The notes under the pieces: generated by a model | The model's input: only the letters and a program-made list of their open reading frames with translations | Told to the model about the DNA's origin: nothing | Databases searched by the model: none | Part shown: piece by piece, positions 8,157 to 16,637 of the stretch | Layout: each line of letters begins with the position of its first letter | Numbering within the stretch: the stretch's first letter is position 1 | NCBI GenBank assembly: GCA_038322575.1 | Contig: JBBQGB010000005.1 | Coordinates: 17,779 to 81,778 of the forward strand | Length of the DNA: 64,000 bases | Direction: 5' to 3' | From: JACMOY01 sp038322575 | GTDB taxonomy: Bacteria > Actinomycetota > Actinomycetes > Actinomycetales > Angustibacteraceae | Position numbers and translations under genes: made by a program

Positions 8157-9602
8157 TCACCAGGGTGAGGGGGCGTAGTCCTTGAGGAACAGGCCGTGCA
8201 GGTCGACGCCGAGCTCGCCGCGCACGACCGGGTCGTAGACGCGCGCCGCACCGTCGACCAGGTCGAGGGGCGCGTGGAACCCCTCGTCGGCCAGCCGCGC
8301 CTTCGTCGGGTGTGGCCGCTCGTCGGTGATCCAGCCGGTGTCGACGCTGGTCATCGCGATGCCGTCGGTGAGCAGGTCGGCGGCGCTGGTGCGGGTGAGC
8401 ATGTTCAGCGCGGCCTTGGCCATGTTGGTGTGCGGGTGGCCGGCGCCCTTGTACGCGCGGCCGAACTGACCCTCCATCGCCGAGACGTTGACGACGTAGG
8501 TGCGTCGGGCTGCGGACGCCGCGAGCGCCGACCGCAGCCGGCTGACCAGCACGAACGGCGCGGTGACGTTGCACAGCTGCACCTCGAGCAGCTCGAGCTC
8601 GTCGACCTCGTGCACCCGGGCGGTCCAGCTGTTCCGGGCGTCCAGGTCGGGGGCCAGGCCCGCCGCGTCGATGGCCGTCCCCGCGGCGACCCGCGCCAGG
8701 GACGCCGACCCGCTGGTCAGGGCGAGCGCGGTCAGGTCGGCGGGGGTCAGGCGCCCGGCGGGGGCGCCGGTGGTGAGGGCGTCGGGGTGCGTGCCCGGCA
8801 CATGACCCAGCGCGAGCACCTGCGGCCGGGGACCGTCCGGCAGGGGCGCCAGCTCGGCCTCGACCAGCGCGGCGTAGCTGCCCGGCGACCGGCGGACGGT
8901 CTGCGCGGCGTTGTTGACCAGGACGTCGAGCGGGCCGCGGGAGGCCACGGCGTCGGCCAGCGCGATCACCTGGGTGGGGTCGCGCAGGTCGATGCCGACG
9001 ACGGTCAGGCGGTGCAGCCACCGGTCGGCGTCGGGCATGGCGGCGAACCGGCGCGCGGCGTCGTTCGGGAACCGGGTGGTGATCGTGGTGTCGGCGCCGT
9101 CGCGCAGCAGCCGCAGGGCGATGTGCATGCCGATCTTGGCGCGTCCGCCCGTGAGCAGGGCGCGTCGTCCGGTGAGGTCGGTGCGGGCCTCGCGTCGCGC
9201 ACGGTTCAGGGCCGCGCACGCCGGGCAGAGCTGGTGGTAGAACGCGTCGACGTCGCGGTAGCGGGTCTTGCACACGTAGCAGGAGCGGGCCCGGTGCAAG
9301 GTGCCGGCCAGCTCGGTGGTCGCGGCCCCGCCGAGCGGGAGGCCGCGCGTCTCGTCGTCGATCCGGTCGGGGGCACCGGTGGCGGTGGCCGCGGTCACGC
9401 GCAGGTCGGCGGCCGTCGCGGCGTCCTGGCGCTGCTTGCGCCGGCGCAGCTTGACGGCCTTGAACACCGCCGCGGTGGCCTCGCGGACGCGGACGGCGTC
9501 GTCGTGCTCGACCGGCAGCTGGTCCAGCTCGCGCAGCACCGACAGGCAGGTCGCGAGGCGCCCGGGGTCGATGCCGGACGCCGAGGGCAGCGTCGTGGTC
9601 AC
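8157..9602 (-). CDS. Atypical short-chain dehydrogenase with internal zinc ribbon
   Basis: A 481-residue protein. Residues 1-100 are a helical, charged region of unknown role. Residues 108-129 carry a four-cysteine zinc-ribbon-like knuckle (C108, C111, C126, C129). From 145 a Rossmann domain of the SDR type follows, with a modified nucleotide loop TGGRAKIG at 151-158 and VLVNNAAQT later. Where classical SDRs have YxxxK this protein reads TNMAK, so the catalytic tyrosine is replaced while the lysine is kept. The catalytic serine region (VNVSAMEG) is present. The GTG start overlaps the purB stop as GTGA, giving translational coupling. The reaction is unknown; it may be a reductase with an altered mechanism or a non-catalytic NAD(P) sensor. 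Confidence 0.8.
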   Translation of the reverse strand: MTTTLPSASGIDPGRLATCLSVLRELDQLPVEHDDAVRVREATAAVFKAVKLRRRKQRQDAATAADLRVTAATATGAPDRIDDETRGLPLGGAATTELAGTLHRARSCYVCKTRYRDVDAFYHQLCPACAALNRARREARTDLTGRRALLTGGRAKIGMHIALRLLRDGADTTITTRFPNDAARRFAAMPDADRWLHRLTVVGIDLRDPTQVIALADAVASRGPLDVLVNNAAQTVRRSPGSYAALVEAELAPLPDGPRPQVLALGHVPGTHPDALTTGAPAGRLTPADLTALALTSGSASLARVAAGTAIDAAGLAPDLDARNSWTARVHEVDELELLEVQLCNVTAPFVLVSRLRSALAASAARRTYVVNVSAMEGQFGRAYKGAGHPHTNMAKAALNMLTRTSAADLLTDGIAMTSVDTGWITDERPHPTKARLADEGFHAPLDLVDGAARVYDPVVRGELGVDLHGLFLKDYAPSPW

Positions 9603-11011
9603 GGGTGGTCGACCAGCTCGTCCACCAGGCGGGACGCGAGCCCGGTGTAGGTCGCGGGGGTCATCGCGGCCAGGCGCGCCTCGACGTCCGCCGGCAGCCC
9701 GAGCCCGGAGACGAACGCCCGCACCCCCGGGCCGTCCACCCGTCGTCCGCGGGTGAGCTCCTTCAGCCGCTCATAGGGCTCGTCCATGCCGGGCACGCCG
9801 GCGATGCCGGCCGCGCGCATCGCCGACTGGACGGCCTCGCCCAGCACCTCCCAGTTGGCGTCCAGGTCGCGCACCATGGCTGCGGGGGCCGCGTCCAGCC
9901 CGGCCAGCCCGCGCCGGACGTTGTCGACGGCGACCAGCGAGTGGCCGAACGCGGTGCCGATGTTGCGCTGCATGGACGAGTCGGTCAGGTCGCGCTGCAG
10001 CCGCGAGGTGACCAGCGTCGAGGCCAGGACGTCGAGCAGCGCGGACGAGACCTCGAGGTTGGCCTCGGCGTTCTCGAAGCGGATCGGGTTGACCTTGTGC
10101 GGCATGGTCGAGGACCCGACGCTGCCCTGCCCGCGCACCTGGACGAAGTAGCCCAGCGAGATGTAGGTCCACACGTCCGTGCACAGGTTGTGCAGCACCC
10201 GGTTGAACCGCGCGAGGTCGGCGTAGAGCTCGGCCTGCCAGTCGTGCGACTCGATCTGGGTGGTCAGGGGGTTGAACGTCAGGCCCAGACCCCGGACGAA
10301 CGAGCGCGAGACGTCGACCCAGTCGGTGGTGGGCACGGCGGCGACGTGCGCGCCGTACGTGCCGGTGGCGCCGTTGAGCTTGCCGAGGTACTCGGCGCCG
10401 GCGACCCGGGCCAGCTGGCGGCGCAGCCGGTGGGCGAGCACCGCGAGCTCCTTGCCCAGCGTGGTGGGGGTGGCGGGCTGGCCGTGGGTGCGGGCGAGCA
10501 TCGGCACCTCGCGCAGCTCGCGCGCCAGGGTGGCGACGTCGTCGACCAGCACTGTCGCCGCCGGCAGCCAGACCCCGGCCACCGCGCCGCGCACCATCAG
10601 GGCGTAGGACAGGTTGTTCACGTCCTCGCTGGTGCAGCAGAAGTGCACCAGCTCGGTCAGGTCGGCGAGCGGGCCGGTCATCCGGCGCTTGAGGTAGTAC
10701 TCGACGGCCTTGACGTCGTGCACCGTCTCGCGCTCGATCGCGGCGAGCTCGGCGACGTCGCCCGGACCGAAGTCGGCCACCACCTGGCGCAGCGCGGCCT
10801 GCTCGCCGGACGTCAGGACCCGGGCTCCGGGCACGGCGCCGACGGTGGTCAGGTGGATCAACCACTCGACCTCGACGCGCACGCGCTCGCGGTTCAGGGC
10901 CGCCTCGGACAGGTGCTCGACCAGGGGGGCCACGGTGGGGCGGTAGCGGCCGTCGAGGGCGCCCAGGGCGAGCCCGGCGTCGGCCAGCGGGGTGAGGGTC
11001 ACGTGCTCCAT
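9599..11011 (-). CDS. purB: Adenylosuccinate lyase
   Basis: A 470-residue member of the fumarase/aspartase superfamily. It splits SAICAR and adenylosuccinate, releasing fumarate, in two steps of purine synthesis. The N-terminus LGALDGRYRP is typical of PurB. The catalytic signature loop SSTMPHKVNPIRFENAE is intact, with the preceding TSEDVNNLSYAL and RTHGQPATPTTLGKE segments that bind substrate. The ATG at 11011 is preferred over upstream in-frame codons because MEHVTLTPL leads straight into the conserved start; the extra 47 residues upstream are not family-like. The end overlaps the SDR gene by four bases, so the two are co-translated. No other purine genes are nearby. Confidence 0.95.
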   Translation of the reverse strand: MEHVTLTPLADAGLALGALDGRYRPTVAPLVEHLSEAALNRERVRVEVEWLIHLTTVGAVPGARVLTSGEQAALRQVVADFGPGDVAELAAIERETVHDVKAVEYYLKRRMTGPLADLTELVHFCCTSEDVNNLSYALMVRGAVAGVWLPAATVLVDDVATLARELREVPMLARTHGQPATPTTLGKELAVLAHRLRRQLARVAGAEYLGKLNGATGTYGAHVAAVPTTDWVDVSRSFVRGLGLTFNPLTTQIESHDWQAELYADLARFNRVLHNLCTDVWTYISLGYFVQVRGQGSVGSSTMPHKVNPIRFENAEANLEVSSALLDVLASTLVTSRLQRDLTDSSMQRNIGTAFGHSLVAVDNVRRGLAGLDAAPAAMVRDLDANWEVLGEAVQSAMRAAGIAGVPGMDEPYERLKELTRGRRVDGPGVRAFVSGLGLPADVEARLAAMTPATYTGLASRLVDELVDHP

Positions 11012-11091
11012 GGTCCCAGACTCCAGGGGGTTCCCGACTCGGGCGCCTACTCCGTGGACCCGCTGTCCTGGCCGGACAGGGGCCTGCGCGC

Positions 11092-11871
11092 CTACTCGGC
11101 CGTGAGTCGCATCATCGAGAACGACGCCCCCTGGGGGTCGGCGGCCACGCACAGCCGACCCTGCGGGGTGTCGAACGGGGGCTGCAGCAGCGTCCCCCCC
11201 AGCCGCTGGACGGCGGCGGCAGCGGCGTCGGTGTCGTCGACGTTGAAGATGACGCCCCAGTGGGCCGGAACCTGGTCGGGGACGCCGTCGGGCATCGACC
11301 CCATGCCCCCGGCCATCCGGCCACCGGCCTCGAACGTCGCGTAGCGACCCGGCGGGGGCATCGGCACCTCGTCGTAGGTGAAGCCGAACACGGTGGCGTA
11401 GAACGCCTGGGCGGCGTCGACGTCGCGGGTGAGCAGCTCGTTCCAGCCGACGGTGCCCGGGACGTTGTTGACCTGCGACCGAATCATCTCACCCGCCTGC
11501 CACAGGCCCACGGCCGCGCCGGTCGGGTCGACGACCATGCCCATCCGGCCCGACGTCATCACGTCCATCGGCGGGAACATCGAGGTGCCGCCGGCGGCCT
11601 GCGCCGCGGCCACCGTCGCGTCGACGTCCTCGGTCGCAAGGTAGGTCACCCACACGGTGGGGGTGTCGCCCTCGGCGGCCATCCCGTTGATCGCGGTGAC
11701 CGCAAGGCCGTCCTGCAGGGCGATCGTGTAGCCGCCCGTCTCGGGGGGCCCGACCTGCAGGTCCCAGCCGAAGAGCTGGCGGTAGAACTCGCCCGCTGCG
11801 TGCGGGTCGCTGGTGCTCAGGTCGGTCCAGCAGGGGGTGCCGGCGGGCCAGGCGGAGTCACGGGTGCTCAT
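11092..11871 (-). CDS. VOC family protein with two glyoxalase-like domains
   Basis: A 259-residue protein made of two similar VOC modules, residues about 12-125 (TPCWTDLSTSDPHAAGEFYRQLFGW) and about 135-258 (GWNELLTRDVDAAQAFYATVFGF). Each module carries the W-E/DL-x-T-D-x-x-A-FY pattern of the actinobacterial CFP30B-like family. These are small cytoplasmic proteins whose ligand is mostly unknown. It is transcribed on the same strand as purB but separated by 80 bp, so co-transcription is possible. The start at 11871 opens the first conserved strand. Confidence 0.85.
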   Translation of the reverse strand: MSTRDSAWPAGTPCWTDLSTSDPHAAGEFYRQLFGWDLQVGPPETGGYTIALQDGLAVTAINGMAAEGDTPTVWVTYLATEDVDATVAAAQAAGGTSMFPPMDVMTSGRMGMVVDPTGAAVGLWQAGEMIRSQVNNVPGTVGWNELLTRDVDAAQAFYATVFGFTYDEVPMPPPGRYATFEAGGRMAGGMGSMPDGVPDQVPAHWGVIFNVDDTDAAAAAVQRLGGTLLQPPFDTPQGRLCVAADPQGASFSMMRLTAE

Positions 11872-11916
11872 GGGGCCACCGTGGCAGCAGCCACCGACAG
11901 CGGCAAGGGGCTGGGG

Positions 11917-12141
11917 TCAGAGCTTGGTCAGCTTGGTGCTGGGCAGCGGGATCCGGCGGCAGGTCGAGCCGAAGTTCACGACGACCTCGTGGTCGCCGGT
12001 CTTCTCGATCACCCGGCCCAGCCCGTGCCGGTCGTGCACCACCTGGTCGTCGATCTCGTAGCTCTCGCCGGGCCCGGGGTCGGGGACGTTGAACGGGCTG
12101 CCGGGGATGACCCGCCGCTGACCTGACGCGCGTGGCTTCAT
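11917..12141 (-). CDS. Small Tudor/CarD-like domain protein
   Basis: A 74-residue protein whose second half (YEIDDQVVHDRHGLGRVIEKTG, then VVVNFGSTCRRIPLP and KLTKL) matches the small SH3-like barrel found at the C-terminus of UvrD/PcrA helicases and, more distantly, in CarD. Such barrels bind RNA polymerase or DNA. Here the barrel stands alone with a short basic N-terminal tail. The ATG at 12141 is chosen; one 21 bp further out lacks support. A CACACT box lies 6 nt before this ATG, so the transcript may be leaderless. An RNA polymerase-binding role is inference. Confidence 0.72.
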   Translation of the reverse strand: MKPRASGQRRVIPGSPFNVPDPGPGESYEIDDQVVHDRHGLGRVIEKTGDHEVVVNFGSTCRRIPLPSTKLTKL

Positions 12142-12208
12142 GCTCCGAGTGTGCACCCTCACGGTGCCCCCCGTCCCCCCTGCCGGCGGGGCCGGCCCCC
12201 CGGTCGGC

Positions 12209-13603
12209 TCAGCGGACGGGGGTGTCGACCGGGTCGCCGACGACGATGTTCAGGCTGCGCGGCCAGGTGAAGTAGCGCACCGAGAGGTTGATCAAGGTGG
12301 CCAGGCGGTTGCGGTTGCCCACCAGCGTGACGATGTGCAGGCCCAGCCACGACACCCAGGCGAGGAACCCCTTGAGCCGCAGGCCGAACGGCAGCTGCAC
12401 GACGGCGTCGCTGCGGCCGATGGTGGCCATCGTGCCCTTGTCCTTGTAGTGGAACTCCTGCGTCGTGGCACCGGCGAGCAGCCGCCGGATCTGGATCCCG
12501 GCGTGCCTGCCGCCCTGGATGGCGGGCTGGGCGAGCTGGGCGAGCGGCTGGCCGGTGGCCGCGACGTCCCCGACCGCGAAGACCTCGGGGAACCCGGTGA
12601 TCCGCAGGTCGGGCTCGACCAGCACCCGACCGCCGGCACCGGTGGGCAGGTGCCAGTCGCCGACCACGGGGACGGCGGTCACGCCGGTGGCCCAGATCGT
12701 CGCTGCGGCGGGGATGACCTCGGTGGCGCCGTCCGGTCCCTGGACGACGACCTCCGAGGGGCCGACCTCTTTGACCGAGGTGCCCAGCCGCAGGTCGACA
12801 CCGCGCTTGCGCAGCGCCTTAGCCGCGTAGTCGCGCAGCTTGGGGTGGAACGGCCCGAGCACCACGTCGGACATCTCGACCAGGACGATCCTGACGTCGT
12901 TGACGTCGATCTCGGGGTAGGCGACGGGGACGGCCTCGTTGCGCAGCTCGGCGAGCGCGCCGGCCATCTCGACCCCGGTGGCGCCGCCGCCGACGACGAC
13001 GAAGACCGGGGCCGGGGCGGTGTCGCGGTGCGCCGACACCCGCTCGAGCGCGCTGAGCACCCGGTCGCGGGCGGCGATCGCCCCGGCGCGGGTGTAGATC
13101 GTGATCGAGTTCTCGGCCGCACCCGGGATGCCGAAGTAGTTGGTGGCCACGCCCGTGCTGACGACGAGGTAGTCGTAGGGCAGCGGAGCGCCCTCGTCCA
13201 GGTGCACGAGGTGCGCGACCGGGTCGACTCCCGTGACGGCGGCGCGCCGGAAGGTCGTGTTGCGGTAGCGACTCGCGTAGGCGCGCAGGGCGTAGGTCAC
13301 GTCGCCGGGGTTCAGCCCGCCGGTCGCCACCTGGTAGAGCAGCGGTTGGAACGTGTTGTACGGGTGGCGGTCGACGAGGATGACGTCCGCGTCGGCGACG
13401 CTCAGCTGGCGCACCGCGGACAGCCCCGCGAAACCGCCGCCGACGACGACGACCCGCGGGCGCGCTGCCTTCGTGGCGCCGGCGCTGGGCGCAGCGAGCA
13501 GGGTGGTGTCGGCGTTGCTGATGGCGGTCCTCCAGGAAGGGGGGCGTTCGGCGGGGCGACGCTGTCCCTCGTGATCGTCAACAGTAGGGACTGGCGCGAT
13601 CAT
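12209..13603 (-). CDS. ndh: Type II NADH dehydrogenase / FAD-dependent oxidoreductase
   Basis: About 464 residues from the ATG at 13603. It is a single-polypeptide NADH:quinone oxidoreductase of the Ndh-2 type, passing electrons from NADH to menaquinone at the inner face of the membrane. The FAD loop GGGFAGL, the HPYNTFQPLLYQVATGGL segment, the NADH loop VVVGGGATGVEMAGAL, the second FAD motif ITGFPEVFAVGDVAA, and a C-terminal segment rich in hydrophobics (FLAWVSWLGLHIVTLVG) that would anchor it to the membrane are all visible. The start is uncertain: a textbook GGAGG lies 6 nt before an ATC codon at 13522, and the residues between 13603 and 13522 do not look conserved. It is divergent from the hydrolase gene at 13722. 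Confidence 0.88.
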   Translation of the reverse strand: MIAPVPTVDDHEGQRRPAERPPSWRTAISNADTTLLAAPSAGATKAARPRVVVVGGGFAGLSAVRQLSVADADVILVDRHPYNTFQPLLYQVATGGLNPGDVTYALRAYASRYRNTTFRRAAVTGVDPVAHLVHLDEGAPLPYDYLVVSTGVATNYFGIPGAAENSITIYTRAGAIAARDRVLSALERVSAHRDTAPAPVFVVVGGGATGVEMAGALAELRNEAVPVAYPEIDVNDVRIVLVEMSDVVLGPFHPKLRDYAAKALRKRGVDLRLGTSVKEVGPSEVVVQGPDGATEVIPAAATIWATGVTAVPVVGDWHLPTGAGGRVLVEPDLRITGFPEVFAVGDVAATGQPLAQLAQPAIQGGRHAGIQIRRLLAGATTQEFHYKDKGTMATIGRSDAVVQLPFGLRLKGFLAWVSWLGLHIVTLVGNRNRLATLINLSVRYFTWPRSLNIVVGDPVDTPVR

Positions 13604-13721
13604 CCGCCCACCGGTGGCCCGCTCGTCCCCGCGGTCGCCGGCGCTGGTTAGCATCTCGATGTCGCCGGCTGGATCGTGATGACCCCGGCTAGAGCCGCCT
13701 ATCCGAAGAGGTGCACCCCGC

Positions 13722-14417
13722 GTGAGCGAGAACCCCCGCCAGAACGTCATGTTCGCCAGCAACGGCCACGAGGCCCACGGCTACCTGGCCCTGCCCCCCT
13801 CGGGGACGGGGCCCGGCGTCATCGTGATCCAGGAGTGGTGGGGGCTGGACGACCACATCGCCGCCGTCACCGACCGGCTCGCGGCCGAGGGTTTCGTCGC
13901 CCTGGCCCCCGACCTGTACGGCGGCCGGGTGGCGCACGACGCGGCCGAGGCCGGCCAGATGATGAGCGACCTGCCGGTCGCCCAGTCCGCGACCGACCTC
14001 GGCGGTGCCGTCGACTACCTGCTGGCCCACGACGCGGTGACGTCGTCGTCCGTGGGTGCCGTCGGGTTCTGCATGGGTGGCGGGTTCGTGCTGCTGCTGG
14101 CCGCCCAGCAGGGCGTCAAGGTCGGTGCGGCCGTGCCGTTCTACGGCGTCGGCCCAGCGGTGCCGGACGCCTACGCCGGGGTCAGCGCCGCCGTCCAGGG
14201 CCACTACGGCGAGAGCGACGGCTTCTACCCCGTCGACCAGGCCCGCGCGCAGGAGGCCCAGATCCGCAGCGAGTCCGGTGCCGAGGTCGAGTTCTTCTAC
14301 TACCCGGCCGGCCACGCGTTCCACAACGACGAGAACAAGCTCGGCACGTACGACAAGGCCTCGGCCGACCTGGCGTGGTTGCGCACCGTCGAGTTCCTGC
14401 GCTCGCACCTCGCCTGA
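13722..14417 (+). CDS. Dienelactone hydrolase family protein
   Basis: A 231-residue alpha/beta hydrolase of the dienelactone hydrolase family, cytoplasmic, opening lactones or small esters. The nucleophile is cysteine in GFCMGG near residue 112; the acid is probably the Asp of ESDGFYP, and the histidine is in GHAFHND near 202. The EWWGL oxyanion segment is near residue 37. The GTG at 13722 lies behind a GAAGAGG element. It is transcribed away from ndh. A strong hairpin follows immediately, so it is probably a single-gene unit. No aromatic degradation genes flank it, so the natural substrate is open. Confidence 0.9.
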   Translation: MSENPRQNVMFASNGHEAHGYLALPPSGTGPGVIVIQEWWGLDDHIAAVTDRLAAEGFVALAPDLYGGRVAHDAAEAGQMMSDLPVAQSATDLGGAVDYLLAHDAVTSSSVGAVGFCMGGGFVLLLAAQQGVKVGAAVPFYGVGPAVPDAYAGVSAAVQGHYGESDGFYPVDQARAQEAQIRSESGAEVEFFYYPAGHAFHNDENKLGTYDKASADLAWLRTVEFLRSHLA

Positions 14418-14419
14418 GC

Positions 14420-14458
14420 GACGTGTGGGACGGCGGCCCGGCCGCCGTCCCACACGTC
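14420..14458 (+). terminator. 18-bp hairpin terminator after the hydrolase gene
   Basis: Bases 14420-14437 and 14441-14458 are perfectly complementary over 18 bp with a 3-nt loop (CCG). It begins 3 nt after the TGA of the dienelactone hydrolase gene. There is no T-tract, as is common for GC-rich actinobacterial terminators. Confidence 0.8.
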
Positions 14459-14522
14459 CCTGTGCCACTAGCGTGCTCCGGTGTGCACCAATCCGGGTGC
14501 TGCGGTGCACCGAAGGACGGTC

Positions 14523-15320
14523 GTGGCTTTCGCAATCGATGAGTACGCCAGAACCGCTGCCCCCGTGCAGTGGGACGACCTCGACCTCGCAGGGGCGTTC
14601 GCCGCCCAGCCGCTGTCAGCCGGGGCGCTGCGGTGCCTGCGCTACATGTGCGACATCGAGTCCTACACGGTCTGCTACCTGCGTGACCTGCTGCTCACGC
14701 CGTCGCACAACGACCCCGAGATCACGACGTTCCTGACCATGTGGAACTACGAGGAGTACTGGCACGGTGAGGTCCTCGCCGACGTCCTGGCCGCCCACGG
14801 GGTGCCCACCGGTGACGCCCACATGCGTGAGGTTCGCGAGCGCGGCGGCTGGAGGAGCAGGCTCGACCCGATCAAGCAGTCGTTGCTGGCCAACCTGATC
14901 GGCGAGGACTTCGTCGCCACCCACATGACGTGGGGCGCCGTCAACGAGTGGTCGACGCACGCCGGCTACGCGAGCCTGATGCGCATCGAGCAGCACCCGG
15001 TGCTCACCGAGCTGCTCACCCGGATCATCAAGCAGGAGACGCGGCACATCGCGTTCTACAACAGCCAGGCGCGCGAGCGGCTGACCCGCAGCCGCAAGGC
15101 CCAGCGGATCACCAGGTTCGCGCTGGACAAGGCATGGAACCCCGTGGGTTCGGGCGTCATGCCCGACGCCGAGGTCGAGTTCCTGCTGACCTTCCTGATG
15201 GGTGGCCCCGAGGGCCGCGCCGAGGCGCGCAAGATCGACGCCAAGATCGACTCGCTGCCAGGGTTGGCGGGTCTGGGCATCGTCGAGCGGGCCCTGGACC
15301 GGCGCTCGATCCCGGCCTGA
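14523..15320 (+). CDS. Ferritin-like diiron protein, acyl-ACP-desaturase-like
   Basis: A 265-residue all-helical protein. The pattern E46, E78-x-x-H81 (within NYEEYWH), E142 and E172-x-x-H175 (within KQETRHIAFY) is the two ExxH arrangement of ferritin-like diiron enzymes, closest in flavour to acyl-ACP desaturases and related oxygenases. It would be cytoplasmic. I chose the GTG at 14523 because GAAGGA lies 5 nt upstream. A TAGCGT box at 14469 with its start point near 14481 would give a 42-nt leader, or alternatively a leaderless start at the GTG at 14481 (279 residues). The gene ends 3 bp from the convergent paaK gene. Substrate unknown. Confidence 0.7.
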   Translation: MAFAIDEYARTAAPVQWDDLDLAGAFAAQPLSAGALRCLRYMCDIESYTVCYLRDLLLTPSHNDPEITTFLTMWNYEEYWHGEVLADVLAAHGVPTGDAHMREVRERGGWRSRLDPIKQSLLANLIGEDFVATHMTWGAVNEWSTHAGYASLMRIEQHPVLTELLTRIIKQETRHIAFYNSQARERLTRSRKAQRITRFALDKAWNPVGSGVMPDAEVEFLLTFLMGGPEGRAEARKIDAKIDSLPGLAGLGIVERALDRRSIPA

Positions 15321-15323
15321 GCA

Positions 15324-16637
15324 TCACCCGCGTCGGTGGTCGACGATGCGGCGGGCCTTGCCGAGGCTGCGCTCGATGGTCGCCGGCGGAACCACGCGAA
15401 CCGTCGCGCTGACGCCGATGCGATGCTTGATGCGCGTCGCGAGCGCCGCACCCAGCGACGCCCTGGTCCGCTCGTCCAGGTCGGTGCCCGACTCGACCAC
15501 GACGGTCAGCTCGTCCATGCGCCCCAGCCGCGACAGCTCGCACTGGAAGTATGGCGACAAGCCCGGGACGCCGACGACGAGCTCCTCGACCTGGGTGGGG
15601 AACACGTTCACCCCGCGGACGATCATCATGTCGTCGGTGCGACCGGTGAACCGCTGCAGCCGGCGCATGCCCGCCCGGGCCGTGCCGGGCAGCAGCCGGG
15701 TCAGATCCCTGGTGCGGTATCGGATCACCGGCATCGCCCACCGGCTCAGCGACGTCAGCACCAGCTCACCCACCTCGCCGTCGGCGACCGGGTCGTCGGT
15801 CAGCGGGTCGACGACCTCGGGGAAGAAGTGGTCCTCCCACAGGTGCAGCCCGTCCTTGGTCTCGACGCACTCCTGCGCCACGCCCGGCCCCATCACCTCG
15901 GACAGGCCGTACACGTCGACCGCGTGCAGCCCGCCGCGCTGCTCGATCTCGGAGCGCATCGCCTCGGTCCACGGCTCGGCGCCGAAGACACCGACCTGCA
16001 GCGACGAGGTGGCCGGGTCGACCCCGGTGCGCTCCAGCTCGTCGAGGATCGTGAGGAAGTACGACGGCGTCGCCATCACGACCCGCGGCGCGAAGTCGGT
16101 GATGAGCTGCGCCTGGCGCTCCGTCATGCCCCCCGACACGGGGATCACGGTGCAGCCCAACGCTTCTGCGCCGTAGTGCGCGCCCAGCCCGCCCGTGAAC
16201 AGGCCGTACCCGTACGCGACGTGGACGGCGTCACCGGGCCGGGCGCCGGCCGCGCGCAGCGAGCGCGCCATCAGGGCGGCCCAGGTGCGCAGGTCCTGCG
16301 CGGTGGAGCCGACGACGGTGGGCCGTCCGGTGGTGCCGGAGGACGCGTGGATCCGGGCCACCTGCTCGCGCGGCACCGCGAACATGCCGAACGGGTAGTT
16401 GTCGCGCAGATCGGCCTTGGTCGTGAATGGTAGGTGCCGCAACGACTCCAGCGTCGTGAGGTCACCGGGGGCCCACCCGAGCCGGTCGAGCGCGGCCCGG
16501 TAGTGGGGCACGTTCTCGTAGGCGTGCGCCAGGGTCCAGCGCAGCCGGTCCAGCTGGTGGCTGCGCACCCGGTCGACCGACCAGCGCTCGGCATCGTCGT
16601 GCAGGTCGGGCCGGGGCTCGATCACGGGCAGGGTCAC
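15324..16637 (-). CDS. paaK: Phenylacetate-CoA ligase
   Basis: A 437-residue adenylate-forming enzyme that activates phenylacetate with ATP and CoA. It is shorter than general acyl-CoA synthetases, as expected for PaaK. The phosphate-binding loop ASSGTTGRPTVVG is near residue 97, followed by AYGYGLFTGGLGAHYGAE and YGLSEVMGPGVAQEC, and the C-terminal ligase domain starts near RTDDMMIVRGVNVFP. The GTG start overlaps the paaI stop as GTGA. The rest of the phenylacetate route (paaABCDE, paaG, paaZ) is not in the window, so this pair may serve a detached locus or another aryl acid. Confidence 0.93.
   Translation of the reverse strand: MTLPVIEPRPDLHDDAERWSVDRVRSHQLDRLRWTLAHAYENVPHYRAALDRLGWAPGDLTTLESLRHLPFTTKADLRDNYPFGMFAVPREQVARIHASSGTTGRPTVVGSTAQDLRTWAALMARSLRAAGARPGDAVHVAYGYGLFTGGLGAHYGAEALGCTVIPVSGGMTERQAQLITDFAPRVVMATPSYFLTILDELERTGVDPATSSLQVGVFGAEPWTEAMRSEIEQRGGLHAVDVYGLSEVMGPGVAQECVETKDGLHLWEDHFFPEVVDPLTDDPVADGEVGELVLTSLSRWAMPVIRYRTRDLTRLLPGTARAGMRRLQRFTGRTDDMMIVRGVNVFPTQVEELVVGVPGLSPYFQCELSRLGRMDELTVVVESGTDLDERTRASLGAALATRIKHRIGVSATVRVVPPATIERSLGKARRIVDHRRG

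Noticed and set aside
11041..11091. Possible small gene between purB and the double VOC gene
   Set aside because: Only 80 bp between the genes, with no start codon behind a ribosome binding site and no coding texture.
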